Source: Roseibaca calidilacus (GTDB lineage: Bacteria > Pseudomonadota > Alphaproteobacteria > Rhodobacterales > Rhodobacteraceae). From it: a stretch of DNA of 64,000 nt. A model generated the notes under the pieces. It had not been told where the DNA came from. It worked only from the letters and a program-made list of their open reading frames with translations, and ran no database searches. The DNA lies in contig NZ_FBYC01000004.1 in the NCBI RefSeq assembly GCF_001517585.1, forward strand, positions 558,001 to 622,000, in the 5' to 3' direction. The position numbers and the translations under genes were made by a program. Each line of letters begins with the position of its first letter. Position 1 is the first letter of the stretch. Below, in pieces: positions 37,701 to 43,385 of the stretch.

Positions 37701-38244
37701 CGATGCAACGGTGACTTCCGTTGCAGGTGGCAATGCAGAACCGGATGTGGTGAACAACTTCCAGATCGCAAACGACTTCATCGCGGCTGAGGGTGAACTC
37801 GCGCTAAGCACCTGGGGAAATGATGGCACACTGGAGTTGCTGGAAGCTGGTGACACACAGATTGCGTTCGATCTGAGTGAAACTGAATTCGGCCTTGTTG
37901 GGTCGGGAGAGAGCACTCTCAATGCATCTGAGATCAAGTCTGCAGCTGATGTCGCAGGCTTGCTGGCAGCCGTTTTTGAGTTCAATGCGGCCTCTGGGGG
38001 TACGACGGACAGCGGTGTTATCAACTCGACCCTCTTCGCAGTGACGGCGTCTGACGACGATAGCGTCACGGCCATCTGGGCACACCAGCAGGCGTCGAGC
38101 GATGATGCTACGGTGGATGAGCTGGAGCTCAATCTCCTCGCGGTCGTAAACACCCGTGATGGGGAATTCACAGCAGAGAACTTCGCGATTTGGGACGCAA
38201 CTTCGGAGCAATTCGAGATCCTGCAACCTTCTCAGCCGGTTTGA
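22729..38244 (+). CDS. Giant repeat adhesin, type I secreted (5171 aa)
   Basis: A very large acidic surface protein of about 0.5 MDa. Residues 1-42 are charged; residues 43-56 form a short hydrophobic stretch ending in a lipobox-like LAAC (Cys56, the only cysteine I could find), then a Gly/Ser/Asp-rich linker. Residues about 349-1300 hold six near-identical units of 171-177 aa. An RTX-like patch (GNDTIDSADVDTHIIGGLGS) follows near 1345, then many degenerate beta repeats with a DYYxGG-type core, three DGYDA-containing Asp/Asn-rich units (about 4690-4830), and a C-terminal region with the look of type I secretion targeting domains. Secretion genes follow on the same strand. The role inferred is LapA/BapA-like adhesion or biofilm formation. 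Confidence 0.85.
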   Translation: MAKDIEFTAKIAADRSNPARKDEALKKLIEAWNSKNAQAAKRVGTFGFMAAALAACGGGSGGSVGNGDGSGDGDESDENSNSFGVTPVVSGATTVSGAFAFFDRDDAEITSVTADPEDVAGKLLEYVEESAPVDVTGLTTIDLAGGVTLVVTIEDLAQIQVAGTGNVWALVGTASSTTTDHGSFALDIDITGNLIFDMDGDERAGVEQKVAITGTIDLNFGDIIVSDGTVDLTGATLARIGKTVEINSTLIITYDQFVKALEAETSFAGVGDLVVSMGPTDGDLLEGYLAVSHLLGQVQLQDPATGPKSFILQESGATQSIEVSPQDIELTVSRFVDQAIALFEQRIQGFASSGEYTSLALILDDTDAPGNTSNEPTQNSIAGLKAAISSLNAGGNPELDALENEVGSPASVDGQGNAVAASGLYALIETSIDSAIEALEVSLSGYTRDATSGDLIIASDDFATIKDLSEAVNKLQDLAGLDELGSGANAVDFVTRLTALETTTSQAVETYVSGAISSFEAQIQGFASSGEYTSLALILDDTDAPGNTSNEPTQNSIAGLKAAISSLNAGGNPELDALENEVGSPASVDGQGNAVAASGLYALIETSIDSAIEALEDSLSGYARDGSTGNLIIGNDDFATIKDLSEAVNKLQDLAGLDELAVSGANATNFVTRLTALETTTSQAVETYVSGAITTLKEQIQGFASSTDYTSLAAILDDSASTQDGEPSLNSIAGLKAAIASINAGGNPDLDALEDEVGLKAEDNNGTATGLYALIETSIDSAVEALEDSLSGYARDGSTGNLIIGNDDFASIKDLSDAVSKLQALAGLDELAGSGADATDFVTRLTALETTTSQAVETYVSGAISSFEAQIQGFASSGEYTSLALILDDTDAPGNTSNEPTQNSIAGLKAAISSLNAGGNPELDALENEVGSPASVDGQGNAVAASGLYALIETSIDSAIEALEVSLSGYTRDATSGDLIIASDDFATIKDLSEAVNKLQDLAGLDELGSGANAVDFVTRLTALETTTSQAVETYVSGAITTLKEQIQGFASSTDYTSLAAILDDSASTQDGEPSLNSIAGLKAAIASINAGGNPDLDALEDEVGLKAEDNNGTATGLYALIETSIDSAVEALEDSLSGYARDGSTGNLIIGNDDFASIKDLSDAVSKLQALAGLDELAGSGADATDFVTRLTALETTTSQAVKTYVSGAISSFEAQIQGFASSGEYTSLALILDDTDAPGNTSNEPTQNSIAGLKAAISSLNAGGNPELDALENEVGSPASVDGQGNAVAASGLYALIEDLQAQINAVVAPDEIQGNELDNHIQMFAFAGQEQTIRVDGDEGNDTIDSADVDTHIIGGLGSDTINLTWKDGSSDTVIYQSIYEGQSIPVVSVTFSDDEQDYREGTVLSLTINGTAYSYTVTAYPGDSVQDALQGLVDELTAQSAPIEGGSVDPASGTIRLVGTGTLNVEAGDGTNPAIVNPGLAKQVSITFPNSSDWPTATNGTNTTEFVREMSVQINGDTPLVAQVQYDSDGSVDVAASLDALKDVIETTYGAGGTVTDGLLSLVQVSGSSITLVGADVGGETNANFTVDAATLDQNGTQQETTVSFSADDADYYAGGTLSVVVAGETIEADMVAGDAVASVTNLQMAVQAAQLPISATSSIGVDTAALGGTLSETTAFDGSSTKLKILVDGELWEPNQSTLTGPITFDFTHVTNISWNGSAWISDSGSPLIDKTVTGTVRAINSQSFDELRFNGTVGYGEYFKDFPLQNDMVDLDNVSDTSNVSGIYPNSFNHFQGVWTDGSVTGMIIRSDSSGSYKLVTDGATGITPGADITANWTGENYSDPSVVPNIGTDGDGDPQLENGVTLASLIDSFNTKFDGKATMSFDTGLQTLIIEADEAGSSISIEVDQFDFQVGGNSVLDVANATVTLGEDAQLPIVESVKVVTSDEKETVVSVVQSTDTVSFDLTGVDATEEFFVKFVPFQEFKISGSAYQSNGDGTLDTTSQPGLFSWSLTETFVNGLATSIRPELVRVDGTDYFKFASVGDFVAALNEFTDPTSWSLGHGRPELSFTASYNADSQAIEVVATGDSIAYSGDALTGLGQNRLDYMFTVTSPDLIITANTEEPDPLNVTASMDYAGTKQEATFSLDTATQYSEYSFDIHVNGVGTADTPTRAADVYFEGGKVYLKIADLVSGSDTLVSVDMSESISTVFYYSKTTGAVLATDTFSNSPFSVSFVGGGNVSVFTSGKNVVQILAELESDPRIKSAEIVADGADAGKIRIEAAPGIEISTTNLVGNPTFSFTGGGQIAFDRSTASVDASVATSRALVEEINAEAASGGSLHGLIESASYDSASGEITLTAAQAGKETFAISDVTLDYQGVQQKATFKLEADADNVYDANTDGDTITRGAEIFYEGGKAHLTITDLESDADTLVSVDMVASPTLSVEVGTTGLTSSHVFTDSPTQLETTGNFFAFILLKSNGMVYSDGSTSNEVGSLFVTQANETVDQFLSRITQDPYIDSASFNETDGKIKIQLSSQAYDEGVAKIFVEAEDSANNNFFAYYYPTATPQTDFAAMTRQALVDEINAQASSGSLDGLIESATFDSATGEITLTAKEAGEETFAISDVTLDYEGIKQISTISLLDSPTHSMTYADGASYDLSPTSRGAEAYYDGGKVYLAIEKADDGTVVNIEAPMVVEGLTLLFKAGRTPSPLEDASAGIGFNSTSAFVISLTIDGISYDETDFVKYLTDNAKVLVDFDTVSDLQDLPTNSATTQDLADWIESLAEVVSTEVTTNDQMKVVFAPDVELVDWFVTSAAYTNGTLVLEGPDALGSYFFTEDGKKMNEPDVIPPADPREPTAQALVDAIEAEMASGGLEGVIGSVSRDGMTITLESAVAAPEVFKVSNVTLDYQGREQIATAEFSTDNNDYYTGGEVSLTIDPTPSDSNDTGSDLSVTLTMSAGDADATLNALVDEINSKIANETAWSDVLQLASLDTSTGVLTLTSADKVEEQFLISAATITEQSTAQQASAMFSALNDHYYDGGKIGLTINGEPVEVAMVARDAVATLNALKAAVEQKIAATTALSDKLEGTVELDFPADIGTDGVSASLIFTAKAAEDGFGEIDITEVFTGVEAQAQISTLQLTDGAVPLAIAEVEDQPQLWVDIDGTKVYADAGNTEAESVRNLAQAVIDARDGVYDTIDVAAAGGDVPAQVRIALPDDVTAGTILANDGTNTLSTVLAEIVISDGTDDATVVLNWSDATGFGGDGRATVAELVDALNNGLSDPTLGTITYDAARNEIVVTSTASGSDASITVKDFALANFYQADGTIVEVAGEPVAISLADQALSEGASADPAVLNLTDTSSFTWSNSISAGLNYFIKIQVEDTYTGTTTVIEETFMFTGDVDYGTVNPDWPVQLDALLSPYGVRVATDSNGDYITSNFTLETEAEGQGVTLSVQSFTTAAMSDISLTAVNGASTTTGIQAGDDIGFDSIGDFQVAFSVTDNNNVVYEFFVKGDPSGANVQETITVYKNGSVETVDFSGITTPTALPSSEWDYTSAVEFVSDWVDATEQALGVENLVSISSPVGFGYQKFIRIEVEDAKSLSPKAPNISTSNDRFVEYKFSDSVASDRTAFYGLDSNDDVILGSVGGAHPFFNYLDYPTATGDRVPNLASAEIPLGDDVDLTNMVAAGSTVVVDVDFSANDGTASIFNFRLDYEVDRPVSFAELAQELNARLTEWENGTTGNANNTTDGGKSSGDLGTISFDAAAEKFVVATIEASDARDLQLHEFTIPQVISGNLLEITDGNSASLELGQFDELTATPADGDVLRIDIDPALSTVVEDVLELSDATVVFTLGLTFDKDGTSLGISAQFSLSSSGETVLRISDNNNNLFEATEDTEPTIVMAASSLEDVISMLNSWLGEYETLNNSAVGELGEILFEDGRLIVETAEGVKVSAGSSVTSGELLLVSAADTGGTSHVVKLKDDNTFVENSSSSSAISTFDVSADIGSYITTEGPQGLIFDGGVDGLAADTLLASDTITGTLTVTEGGTDTELAIAFTPALAEKPGQGGTVQDFVDYLNSDATLSQHVQAALVDGDVVISAISTTASLGGDLTLGLKGTDFAETIIANAAASDQGTAEVAFEAATPAELAIAFSNAHIPTFEGYSITLGLDIGDANGLQPITATAQSGFSGDIDAVVTALNATGSPFEGRVSFAWDGTDGALVATSVATGAQVQIDFDNAVLVEDASSFNFRVGQAVEDPVFGVDEVAFEAATGASITLSEFQGVDPDASLAEGQYDFSIVVDGTPITGSYTAPDPTTSPGTVTDYIAAINNALGSDASAALTDAGLEIVTSADGSSASLEVSASDLSISVIQAPVQAIASVVGSVEFNADSGDNELTLTGANDGPDEMNLGGYTYETEDAAAGSAQQVEVAFTNTLDSASSVPAGTVISLTIDGVETQLKLWSDAAFTDDTSGYSGTYFDLSSVSGDRSEAIVAALADAIEASHNLGDATSGTDTDLMSVAVAGNRIELESARNGSGTLGTVDDGRLGLTVTAPTGAGGADQAIAVGFVETLNAGEIVYVSESTHSSTDVTIQTDQVGRDEGVLTFTDNVDGTSGEGTGVTDVDDYDFTVDGSDYDGAIDDLDGRIDINDTLTEGKETKTVGVTRDNPDDEPDYAGDSPLTGGFGIKQDYENPDDSVTDLQYSSTGGDANFYGDDALIGEDDQGDPTGLGVKQTYTNPTDGYDALDASPQDNTVGNTNTGDKDLYGDDAQIGEIDGNGDFNGEGVTQTYTNPEDGYDAESGSPRENDADTNEGDADLFGGAAGVITDDGTYTDNLEGSTTMPERFVYALPSGILGSSEVTAGTVSVSNGTETETITFGTQTDLTELVDGVVSASFVDTVEITQDGEIIITTTGASGDYLELALDLTFSDNTTVTDTARAYGETAISLSDDDADGGVSGESATELADDADNGDDFEITDDKDPFAPFSDDATVTSVAGGNAEPDVVNNFQIANDFIAAEGELALSTWGNDGTLELLEAGDTQIAFDLSETEFGLVGSGESTLNASEIKSAADVAGLLAAVFEFNAASGGTTDSGVINSTLFAVTASDDDSVTAIWAHQQASSDDATVDELELNLLAVVNTRDGEFTAENFAIWDATSEQFEILQPSQPV
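23773..26630 (+). repeat. Six tandem units of 513-531 bp in the adhesin gene
   Basis: The marker GGTTTTGCGAGCAGC begins units at 23773, 24301, 24832, 25345, 25873 and 26386, giving lengths of 528, 531, 513, 528 and 513 bp and a truncated last unit. Two types alternate: type A (protein TDAPGNTSNEP) in units 1, 2, 4 and 6 and type B (SASTQDGEP) in units 3 and 5. Unit 4 looks identical to unit 1, and unit 5 to unit 3 apart from one G-to-A change near 26337. This pattern indicates recent duplication of a B-A pair. Confidence 0.9.
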
Positions 38245-38311
38245 TCGATGGTTCGGGGCTGTTTCGGCAGCCCTGGGCACCAACCAGGCGTCTGGGTGCT
38301 GCACGCACATA

Positions 38312-38351
38312 AACGGGCGTCGCCGGAACCACGGTGGCGCCCGTTGCTTTT
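38312..38351 (+). terminator. Terminator after the adhesin gene
   Basis: AACGGGCGTCGCC pairs with GGTGGCGCCCGTT around a loop of about 8 bases (one bulged base), followed by GCTTTTC. It would end or reduce transcription between the adhesin and the secretion genes. Confidence 0.75.
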
Positions 38352-38388
38352 CAAAAACCCGATCAAGTCAATCATGGAGGAGCGGATC

Positions 38389-38469
38389 ATGATTCAAAAA
38401 GCTTTGAGCGGCAAGTTACAAGCTCTCTCAATTACCCTAACCGCGGGGCGCGCGAGATGGGGAGCGTAA
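38389..38469 (+). CDS. 26-aa leader peptide
   Basis: The frame MIQKALSGKLQALSITLTAG plus six residues has an almost perfect ribosome-binding site, GGAGGAG, six bases upstream. Its TAA overlaps the ATG of the following 104-aa gene by one base (TAATG), which implies translational coupling. The peptide is cationic and amphipathic. It lies directly after the adhesin terminator. It may be a coupling device for the secretion operon or a small functional peptide. Confidence 0.55.
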   Translation: MIQKALSGKLQALSITLTAGRARWGA

Positions 38470-38783
38470 TGGGCGAAGAAGCCAAAACCGCGTCTGCCAG
38501 ACGGATTTCGGCTGTGTCGGATGGTCTTGCACGTCCGAAGGAAAAAGCCGGTCTACGCGACATCATCGATGTATCGGGTGAGCGCGGAGGGGCTTTTGAT
38601 GACGCCTTGCTGAATTGCGCCGTGGGCGAGCGGATCATCTATCACATTGGAGAGCATTGTGCCGGAGCGCATCGCGTGGCTGCACGTAAGGCTTATGAAA
38701 AAGGATTGGTCACCCTGAGCCTTAAAAAGCGTGCGAAGAACCGGTTTGAGTATATCGCAATAAAGATCGCGGAGGCCGTTTGA
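38469..38783 (+). CDS. Uncharacterised 104-aa protein of the secretion operon
   Basis: A small soluble, basic protein (KAYEKGLVTLSLKKRAKNRF near the end) with two cysteines in the middle. The start at 38469 is coupled to the leader peptide and also has GGGGAG upstream. Only three bases separate its stop from the sapC start. No domain recognised; its position at the head of the sapC-tolC-ABC-hlyD genes suggests a regulator or an accessory of adhesin secretion. Confidence 0.65.
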   Translation: MGEEAKTASARRISAVSDGLARPKEKAGLRDIIDVSGERGGAFDDALLNCAVGERIIYHIGEHCAGAHRVAARKAYEKGLVTLSLKKRAKNRFEYIAIKIAEAV

Positions 38784-38786
38784 GCT

Positions 38787-39563
38787 ATGGCCGTGATCTC
38801 GCCAACAACCCATTCTTATCTTGGATGGCGTCCTGCGGCGGGATTTGGCTTTGCGGGCGATGTGACGCTTGTGCCCCTGGCCACGGCCGAGTTTGCGCGC
38901 GTGGCCCAGATGCTTCCGGTGGTGTTTCGCAAGGCGGAGGATCGCTGGCAGGCGGTCGCGGTGATGGGCCCGATCGAGGGGGTGAATGTCTTTGTCTCGC
39001 GCGAGGGCAAGTGGCGCGCGAGCTTTGTGCCGGCGCTGCTCAGGGTCTATCCGTTCAAACTGACCGGGGCAGGGGAGCTAGCTCTGTGGGAGGGTTACCA
39101 GCTGGAACCGCTTGCCGCCGAAGGTGCGCAGCCGTTTTACAAGGACGGCGACCTGGCACCCTGGCTTCAGCAGACGCAGACGTTCTTGAAGACGGTACAG
39201 ACCGGTATTGGAGCCGCGCATCGTGTTCTGGAACGGCTGGAGACGGCCGAGGTACTCACCCCCTGGGAGGTGCCGGGGATCGAGACGCCGCATCCCGAGC
39301 GCGCGCTAACCGGACTTTACGCAATAGATGCGGGGCTTTTTGAAGCGCTGGACGAGGCGCTGGTGTTGGAGCTCTATCGCAGCGGTAGCCTGCGTTGGCT
39401 TCATGCGCATCTCGACAGTTTGCACCATGCGGAGCGCTTCAAGGCGCTGGCAAAGGCCATCGTGGCGCCGGGGATCGCCGCCCCACGCCAACCGGAAAAA
39501 ATAGAACAGGCCGCCGACATCTTGGCGGCGATTGCAGAAGACTTGGGAGACGCCGAGCTATGA
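38787..39563 (+). CDS. sapC: SapC family protein
   Basis: A 258-aa protein of the SapC family, named after a gene linked to S-layer protein secretion in Campylobacter and often found beside type I secretion genes of giant proteins in marine alphaproteobacteria. The family pattern is seen in FGFAGDVTLVPLATAEFARV, the FVSREGKWRASFVPALLRVYPF block and GLYAIDAGLFEALDEALVLE. No signal peptide or membrane segment. Its biochemical role is unknown; here it begins the secretion genes and overlaps the tolC-like start by four bases. Confidence 0.85.
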   Translation: MAVISPTTHSYLGWRPAAGFGFAGDVTLVPLATAEFARVAQMLPVVFRKAEDRWQAVAVMGPIEGVNVFVSREGKWRASFVPALLRVYPFKLTGAGELALWEGYQLEPLAAEGAQPFYKDGDLAPWLQQTQTFLKTVQTGIGAAHRVLERLETAEVLTPWEVPGIETPHPERALTGLYAIDAGLFEALDEALVLELYRSGSLRWLHAHLDSLHHAERFKALAKAIVAPGIAAPRQPEKIEQAADILAAIAEDLGDAEL

Positions 39564-41020
39564 GCAGGACAGAGACAATGACAGCGCGCGCGGCTCTCGC
39601 GTGCAAAACAGAACATTCCCCGCGACTGGGACAGCGCTGGCGACTGGCTGTGACGGCTTCAGGGCTGGCGCTGACGCTGGCGGGCTGCACCGGCACGCCG
39701 ATGGCCGTGACAGAAATGTCTGCGGCGCTCTCGGCCGAGCTTGCGGTCGCCTCAGCTGAGGCGGGAGCGCCTGTTGCACTCTCAGAAGGGTTTGCATCCG
39801 CCGTGGCCCGTGCAGTTGAGACAAATGCGGGCTACCGTGCGGCCTTTGCGCAAGAACGCGAAGCATTAAGCCAGGTGGGCGTTGCCGAAAGCGTGCGCAA
39901 GCCGCAGCTAAGTGCAGATGCCAATCTGGGCGGTCTTCAGGAGTTTGACTCGGAGGGGGATGAGGTCACCGGCTTGTCTGGCGGGATCAGCCTCAGCCAG
40001 CTGCTCTATGATGGGGGTGAAAGCACGGCCGCGATCAACCGCGCGACAGCTGAGGCGCTTGGCGCGCGGGCCGAGCGGATGTCACAGGCCAATGCGCTGG
40101 CCTTGGAAGTGGCGCGGGCCTGGATTGATGTCTGGCAATTTGACGAGCGCGTCCAACTTTTGCGTTTCCGCACGTCGGAGATGGAGAGCATGGTCGGTCA
40201 GATGGAGCGTATGGCGGCCGATGGGTTTGTCGATCGTGCAGCATTGGATAGTGCACGCCGTCAGATTGTGGATGTCCAGCTTGAGGAAACCCGGCTGCAA
40301 GCCGATCTGGCGGATGCACAGGTGCGCTTTCGTCAGCATTTCCGGCAACCACCGGGGCGGTTGAGCCGACCCGCCGAGATTGTCACGCCAGCGGTGGCGC
40401 GTGCTGAGGCGGACGCTTGGCAAAACGCCCCGAGTCTTGAGGCGCGTGCGGCGGGTTTGATTGCCGCGCGTCATGGGGTTGAAGAGGCAGAAGCCGCGTT
40501 CCGACCGCGTATCCGCCTGCAGACGGGTCTGCGTACGCCGATGGACACCGAAGACCCGGCCAGTGGCAATTTTGGGTTGGGCTTTGACTATAGCTTTTTT
40601 GATGGCCGACGTAGGGTGCACCAGCTGGAGGCGGCGATTGCACGCCGGGCGGCTGTGGAAGACCAGCTGCGCCAAGAGCAGGCCGCACTGGAAGCGGAGC
40701 TTGCAGCCGCCGTGACGCGACTGTCCGGGATCGAGCGTTCAATGCCACTGGTGGCTGAACAGATCCGTCTGAGTGCATCGGAGGCCGAAACATCCCGGTC
40801 CCAGATCACCACCGGCCAATCGACCCTGCGCCAGCTGGTCGAGGCGGAGGTCGAGAATTACCGCGCCCAGGATCGCCAGATCGCGATGCGGGCAGAGCGG
40901 CAGATGCTTTTGCTGACCATTGCGGCGCGCACGGGCGAGCTGGGCCGCCGGATCGGCCTGCCGACAGAACAGCCGGCAGAGGAGCGTGAGGCGCGCACTC
41001 TGGCCAGCCAAGATCAATAA
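39560..41020 (+). CDS. TolC/NodT-type outer membrane lipoprotein (type I secretion)
   Basis: A 486-aa outer membrane efflux protein. The signal sequence ends in the lipobox LAGC (about residue 37), typical of NodT-type TolC proteins. Two OEP halves are visible as long coiled-coil helices with GDE-like turns (LSQLLYDGGESTAAINRA in the first half, YSFFDGRRRVHQLEAAIARR in the second). The start at 39560 is preferred because it overlaps the sapC stop (ATGA); a longer frame from 39395 is the shadow of sapC. It should be the channel through which the adhesin leaves, and possibly the site where it is held. Confidence 0.9.
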   Translation: MSRTETMTARAALACKTEHSPRLGQRWRLAVTASGLALTLAGCTGTPMAVTEMSAALSAELAVASAEAGAPVALSEGFASAVARAVETNAGYRAAFAQEREALSQVGVAESVRKPQLSADANLGGLQEFDSEGDEVTGLSGGISLSQLLYDGGESTAAINRATAEALGARAERMSQANALALEVARAWIDVWQFDERVQLLRFRTSEMESMVGQMERMAADGFVDRAALDSARRQIVDVQLEETRLQADLADAQVRFRQHFRQPPGRLSRPAEIVTPAVARAEADAWQNAPSLEARAAGLIAARHGVEEAEAAFRPRIRLQTGLRTPMDTEDPASGNFGLGFDYSFFDGRRRVHQLEAAIARRAAVEDQLRQEQAALEAELAAAVTRLSGIERSMPLVAEQIRLSASEAETSRSQITTGQSTLRQLVEAEVENYRAQDRQIAMRAERQMLLLTIAARTGELGRRIGLPTEQPAEEREARTLASQDQ

Positions 41021-41038
41021 GAAAGGACGCCCCGGATT

Positions 41039-43375
41039 ATGGCGGCAGATGACAAGAAAGATGTGCTCATATTAGGGCGCATCGGAGCAGACGATAGATT
41101 GGACCCGCAGAGCGCTGATCAGCCCGCTGGCGAAGACGTGCACGCGGAGACCCGCCCGCGCGAGCGGAATGTAGACCAGGAGGTGCTGGTCTCAGGCACG
41201 GGTGAGGCCGCGGAGCAGGGGCATGAAGACGATGGCACTGATCTGGACGTTAAGACCGATGATGCGGCCAACCCCGATGCAGAGCCCGGCATTGACACCG
41301 AGACCCCGCTGATCCTTGCTGTACAGCATATCTTGTCGCTGAGCGGCATCGCGTTTTCTGCGGGCGCAGTCCGGGATCTGCCAGAACTGACGAGTGAGAC
41401 GTTCGATCCCACGTCGGCTGTATCGGCGCTGCGTCATGTGGGCTTTGAAGCAAATTATGGTGAGATGCCTGTGAGCACGCTGGAGGCTGGTCATTGCCCA
41501 GCCATCGCTTTTGCTCAAAACGGCGCCGCAGTGGTGATTGCAGAGATCACCGAAGACGGTATCGCCAAGGTTCTACACTTTCAGGGTGAGGAGGAGCCCC
41601 TCGTGGAGGAGCTGCCGGCGGCAGAGTTGTCGGAGCATCTTCAACCTTTCTTCATCTTAGCCCGCAAGGTTCATTCGGCCTCCAAACCCAAGGGCAAGAA
41701 TGACTGGTTCTGGGGCTCGCTGGCGCAGGGCAGGGGGCTTTATGGACAGGTTATCCTTGCCGCCGCGCTGACGAATTTCCTTGGCCTCTCGACCTCGCTT
41801 TTCATCATGGTCGTTTATGACCGCGTGGTGCCAAATGAGGCCATCGAGTCGCTCATCGCGCTGACCATCGGCGTGCTGATCGCACTTGGCTTTGACTTCA
41901 TCATCAAGACGCTGCGCGCGCAATTTGTCGACAAGGCTGGCAAGCGGGCCGATGCGCGCATGTCGAGGCTGATCTTCGATAAGATCCTGTCGATGAAGCT
42001 CGACAGTCGGCGGCAAAAATCCGGGGCCATGGCCACGATCGTGCGCGAGTTCGACACGCTGCGCGAGTTTTTCACCTCGGCCACTTTGATCGCCATCGTG
42101 GATCTGCCCTTTATCTTCTTTTTCATCTGGGTGATCTCGCTGATTGCAGGGCCGCTGGCCTTGGTGCCGCTGATCGCGGTGCCGCTTGTTTTGGCCGCAG
42201 GCCTTGGCATTCAACCCTTCCTTGCCCGCATCACCCAAGGCTCGATGCAAAGCAACATGTCCAAGCAATCGGTGCTGGTGGAAACCCTCAACGGGCTTGA
42301 GACGGTGCAAGCCACGGGCTCGGGCCGCCTGATGCGCCGCCGGTTTGAGGAGGCATCGGACGCGCAATCCGATCTGGGCCTCAAAAGCCGGATGTTGTCG
42401 AACTTCGCGATCAACTCGGCGGCGTCTGTGCAGCAACTCGCGCAGATCGCCACGATCTTCTACGGTGTGTTTCTTATTCAGGATGGCACCATCACCATGG
42501 GGGCGATGATCGCAGCCGTGATCCTTGGTGGGCGGACACTGGCGCCGCTGTCGCAACTGGCCTCGGCCATGTCGCGGGCCAATGGCGCGCGTGAGGCCTA
42601 TCGCTCGCTCTCGGCGGTGATGAACCCGGCCGAGGGTGAGGTTGAGGATGTGCGCGCGCGTCTCAGCCGCCCACATTTGGCGGGAAACGTCGAGCTCAAG
42701 GGTGTGAGCTACACCTTCCCCGGTGCCAACAGCCCGATTTTGAACAATCTCTCGCTCAAGATACCGGCCGGCCAAAAGGTGGCAATCCTGGGCCGGATGG
42801 GATCGGGCAAATCCACTATGTCGCGGCTGATCTCGGGGCTGATCGAGCCCAGCGAGGGCGCGGTGTTGATCGACGGGGTAGATCTGCGCCAGATCGACAA
42901 ATCCGACGTGCGCCGCAACATCGGGGTCATGCTGCAGGAGACTTGGCTCTTCTCGGGCTCGGTCAAGGAGAACTTGCAGATGGGCTTTTACGAATATGAT
43001 GACGCCCATATTCTGAACATCGCCAAGGTCTCGGGCGTGGATGATTTCGTGGCAAGCCACCCGCAGGGCTATGATTTGGAGCTCAGAGAACGCGGCGAGG
43101 GGCTGTCGGGCGGGCAGCGCCAATCGATCAACCTCGCGCGCGCGCTTCTGCACAACCCGAACCTGCTGATCCTCGATGAGCCGACCAGCTCAATGGACAC
43201 GGCCACCGAAAAGGCGGTGATCGGGCGCCTGAAGGACTGGGCCGGGGACAGGACGCTGATCATGGTCACCCACCGCAATACGCTCTTGGAACTCGCTGAC
43301 CGGGTGCTGGTCATGGATCAGGGCACGGTTGTGGCGGACACAACCCCGGACAAGCTCCGGGCACAGGCTCGGTAA
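41039..43375 (+). CDS. Type I secretion ABC transporter (LapB/RTX-type)
   Basis: A 778-aa permease-ATPase fusion. Residues 1-85 form an unusual acidic extension; residues about 90-210 are a peptidase C39-like domain that lacks the catalytic Cys (LAVQHILSLSGIAFSAGAVR), as in LapB/HlyB types that do not cleave. Six membrane helices follow, then the ATPase with Walker A GRMGSGKST (about 586-594), signature LSGGQRQS, Walker B LLILDEPTSS and the H-loop MVTHRNT. It powers export of the adhesin with the HlyD and TolC partners flanking it. Gene spacing is 18 bases before and 10 bases after. Confidence 0.95.
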   Translation: MAADDKKDVLILGRIGADDRLDPQSADQPAGEDVHAETRPRERNVDQEVLVSGTGEAAEQGHEDDGTDLDVKTDDAANPDAEPGIDTETPLILAVQHILSLSGIAFSAGAVRDLPELTSETFDPTSAVSALRHVGFEANYGEMPVSTLEAGHCPAIAFAQNGAAVVIAEITEDGIAKVLHFQGEEEPLVEELPAAELSEHLQPFFILARKVHSASKPKGKNDWFWGSLAQGRGLYGQVILAAALTNFLGLSTSLFIMVVYDRVVPNEAIESLIALTIGVLIALGFDFIIKTLRAQFVDKAGKRADARMSRLIFDKILSMKLDSRRQKSGAMATIVREFDTLREFFTSATLIAIVDLPFIFFFIWVISLIAGPLALVPLIAVPLVLAAGLGIQPFLARITQGSMQSNMSKQSVLVETLNGLETVQATGSGRLMRRRFEEASDAQSDLGLKSRMLSNFAINSAASVQQLAQIATIFYGVFLIQDGTITMGAMIAAVILGGRTLAPLSQLASAMSRANGAREAYRSLSAVMNPAEGEVEDVRARLSRPHLAGNVELKGVSYTFPGANSPILNNLSLKIPAGQKVAILGRMGSGKSTMSRLISGLIEPSEGAVLIDGVDLRQIDKSDVRRNIGVMLQETWLFSGSVKENLQMGFYEYDDAHILNIAKVSGVDDFVASHPQGYDLELRERGEGLSGGQRQSINLARALLHNPNLLILDEPTSSMDTATEKAVIGRLKDWAGDRTLIMVTHRNTLLELADRVLVMDQGTVVADTTPDKLRAQAR

Positions 43376-43385
43376 GGGGACGATC

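Noticed and set aside
39395-39559. Longer N-terminus for the TolC-type protein
   Set aside because: The extra 55 residues are out-of-frame sapC sequence; the start at 39560 gives a correct lipoprotein signal and an ATGA overlap.
41657-43153. 498-aa open frame antisense to the ABC transporter
   Set aside because: Arg/His/Gln-rich translation typical of antisense frames; the + strand exporter has all ATPase motifs.
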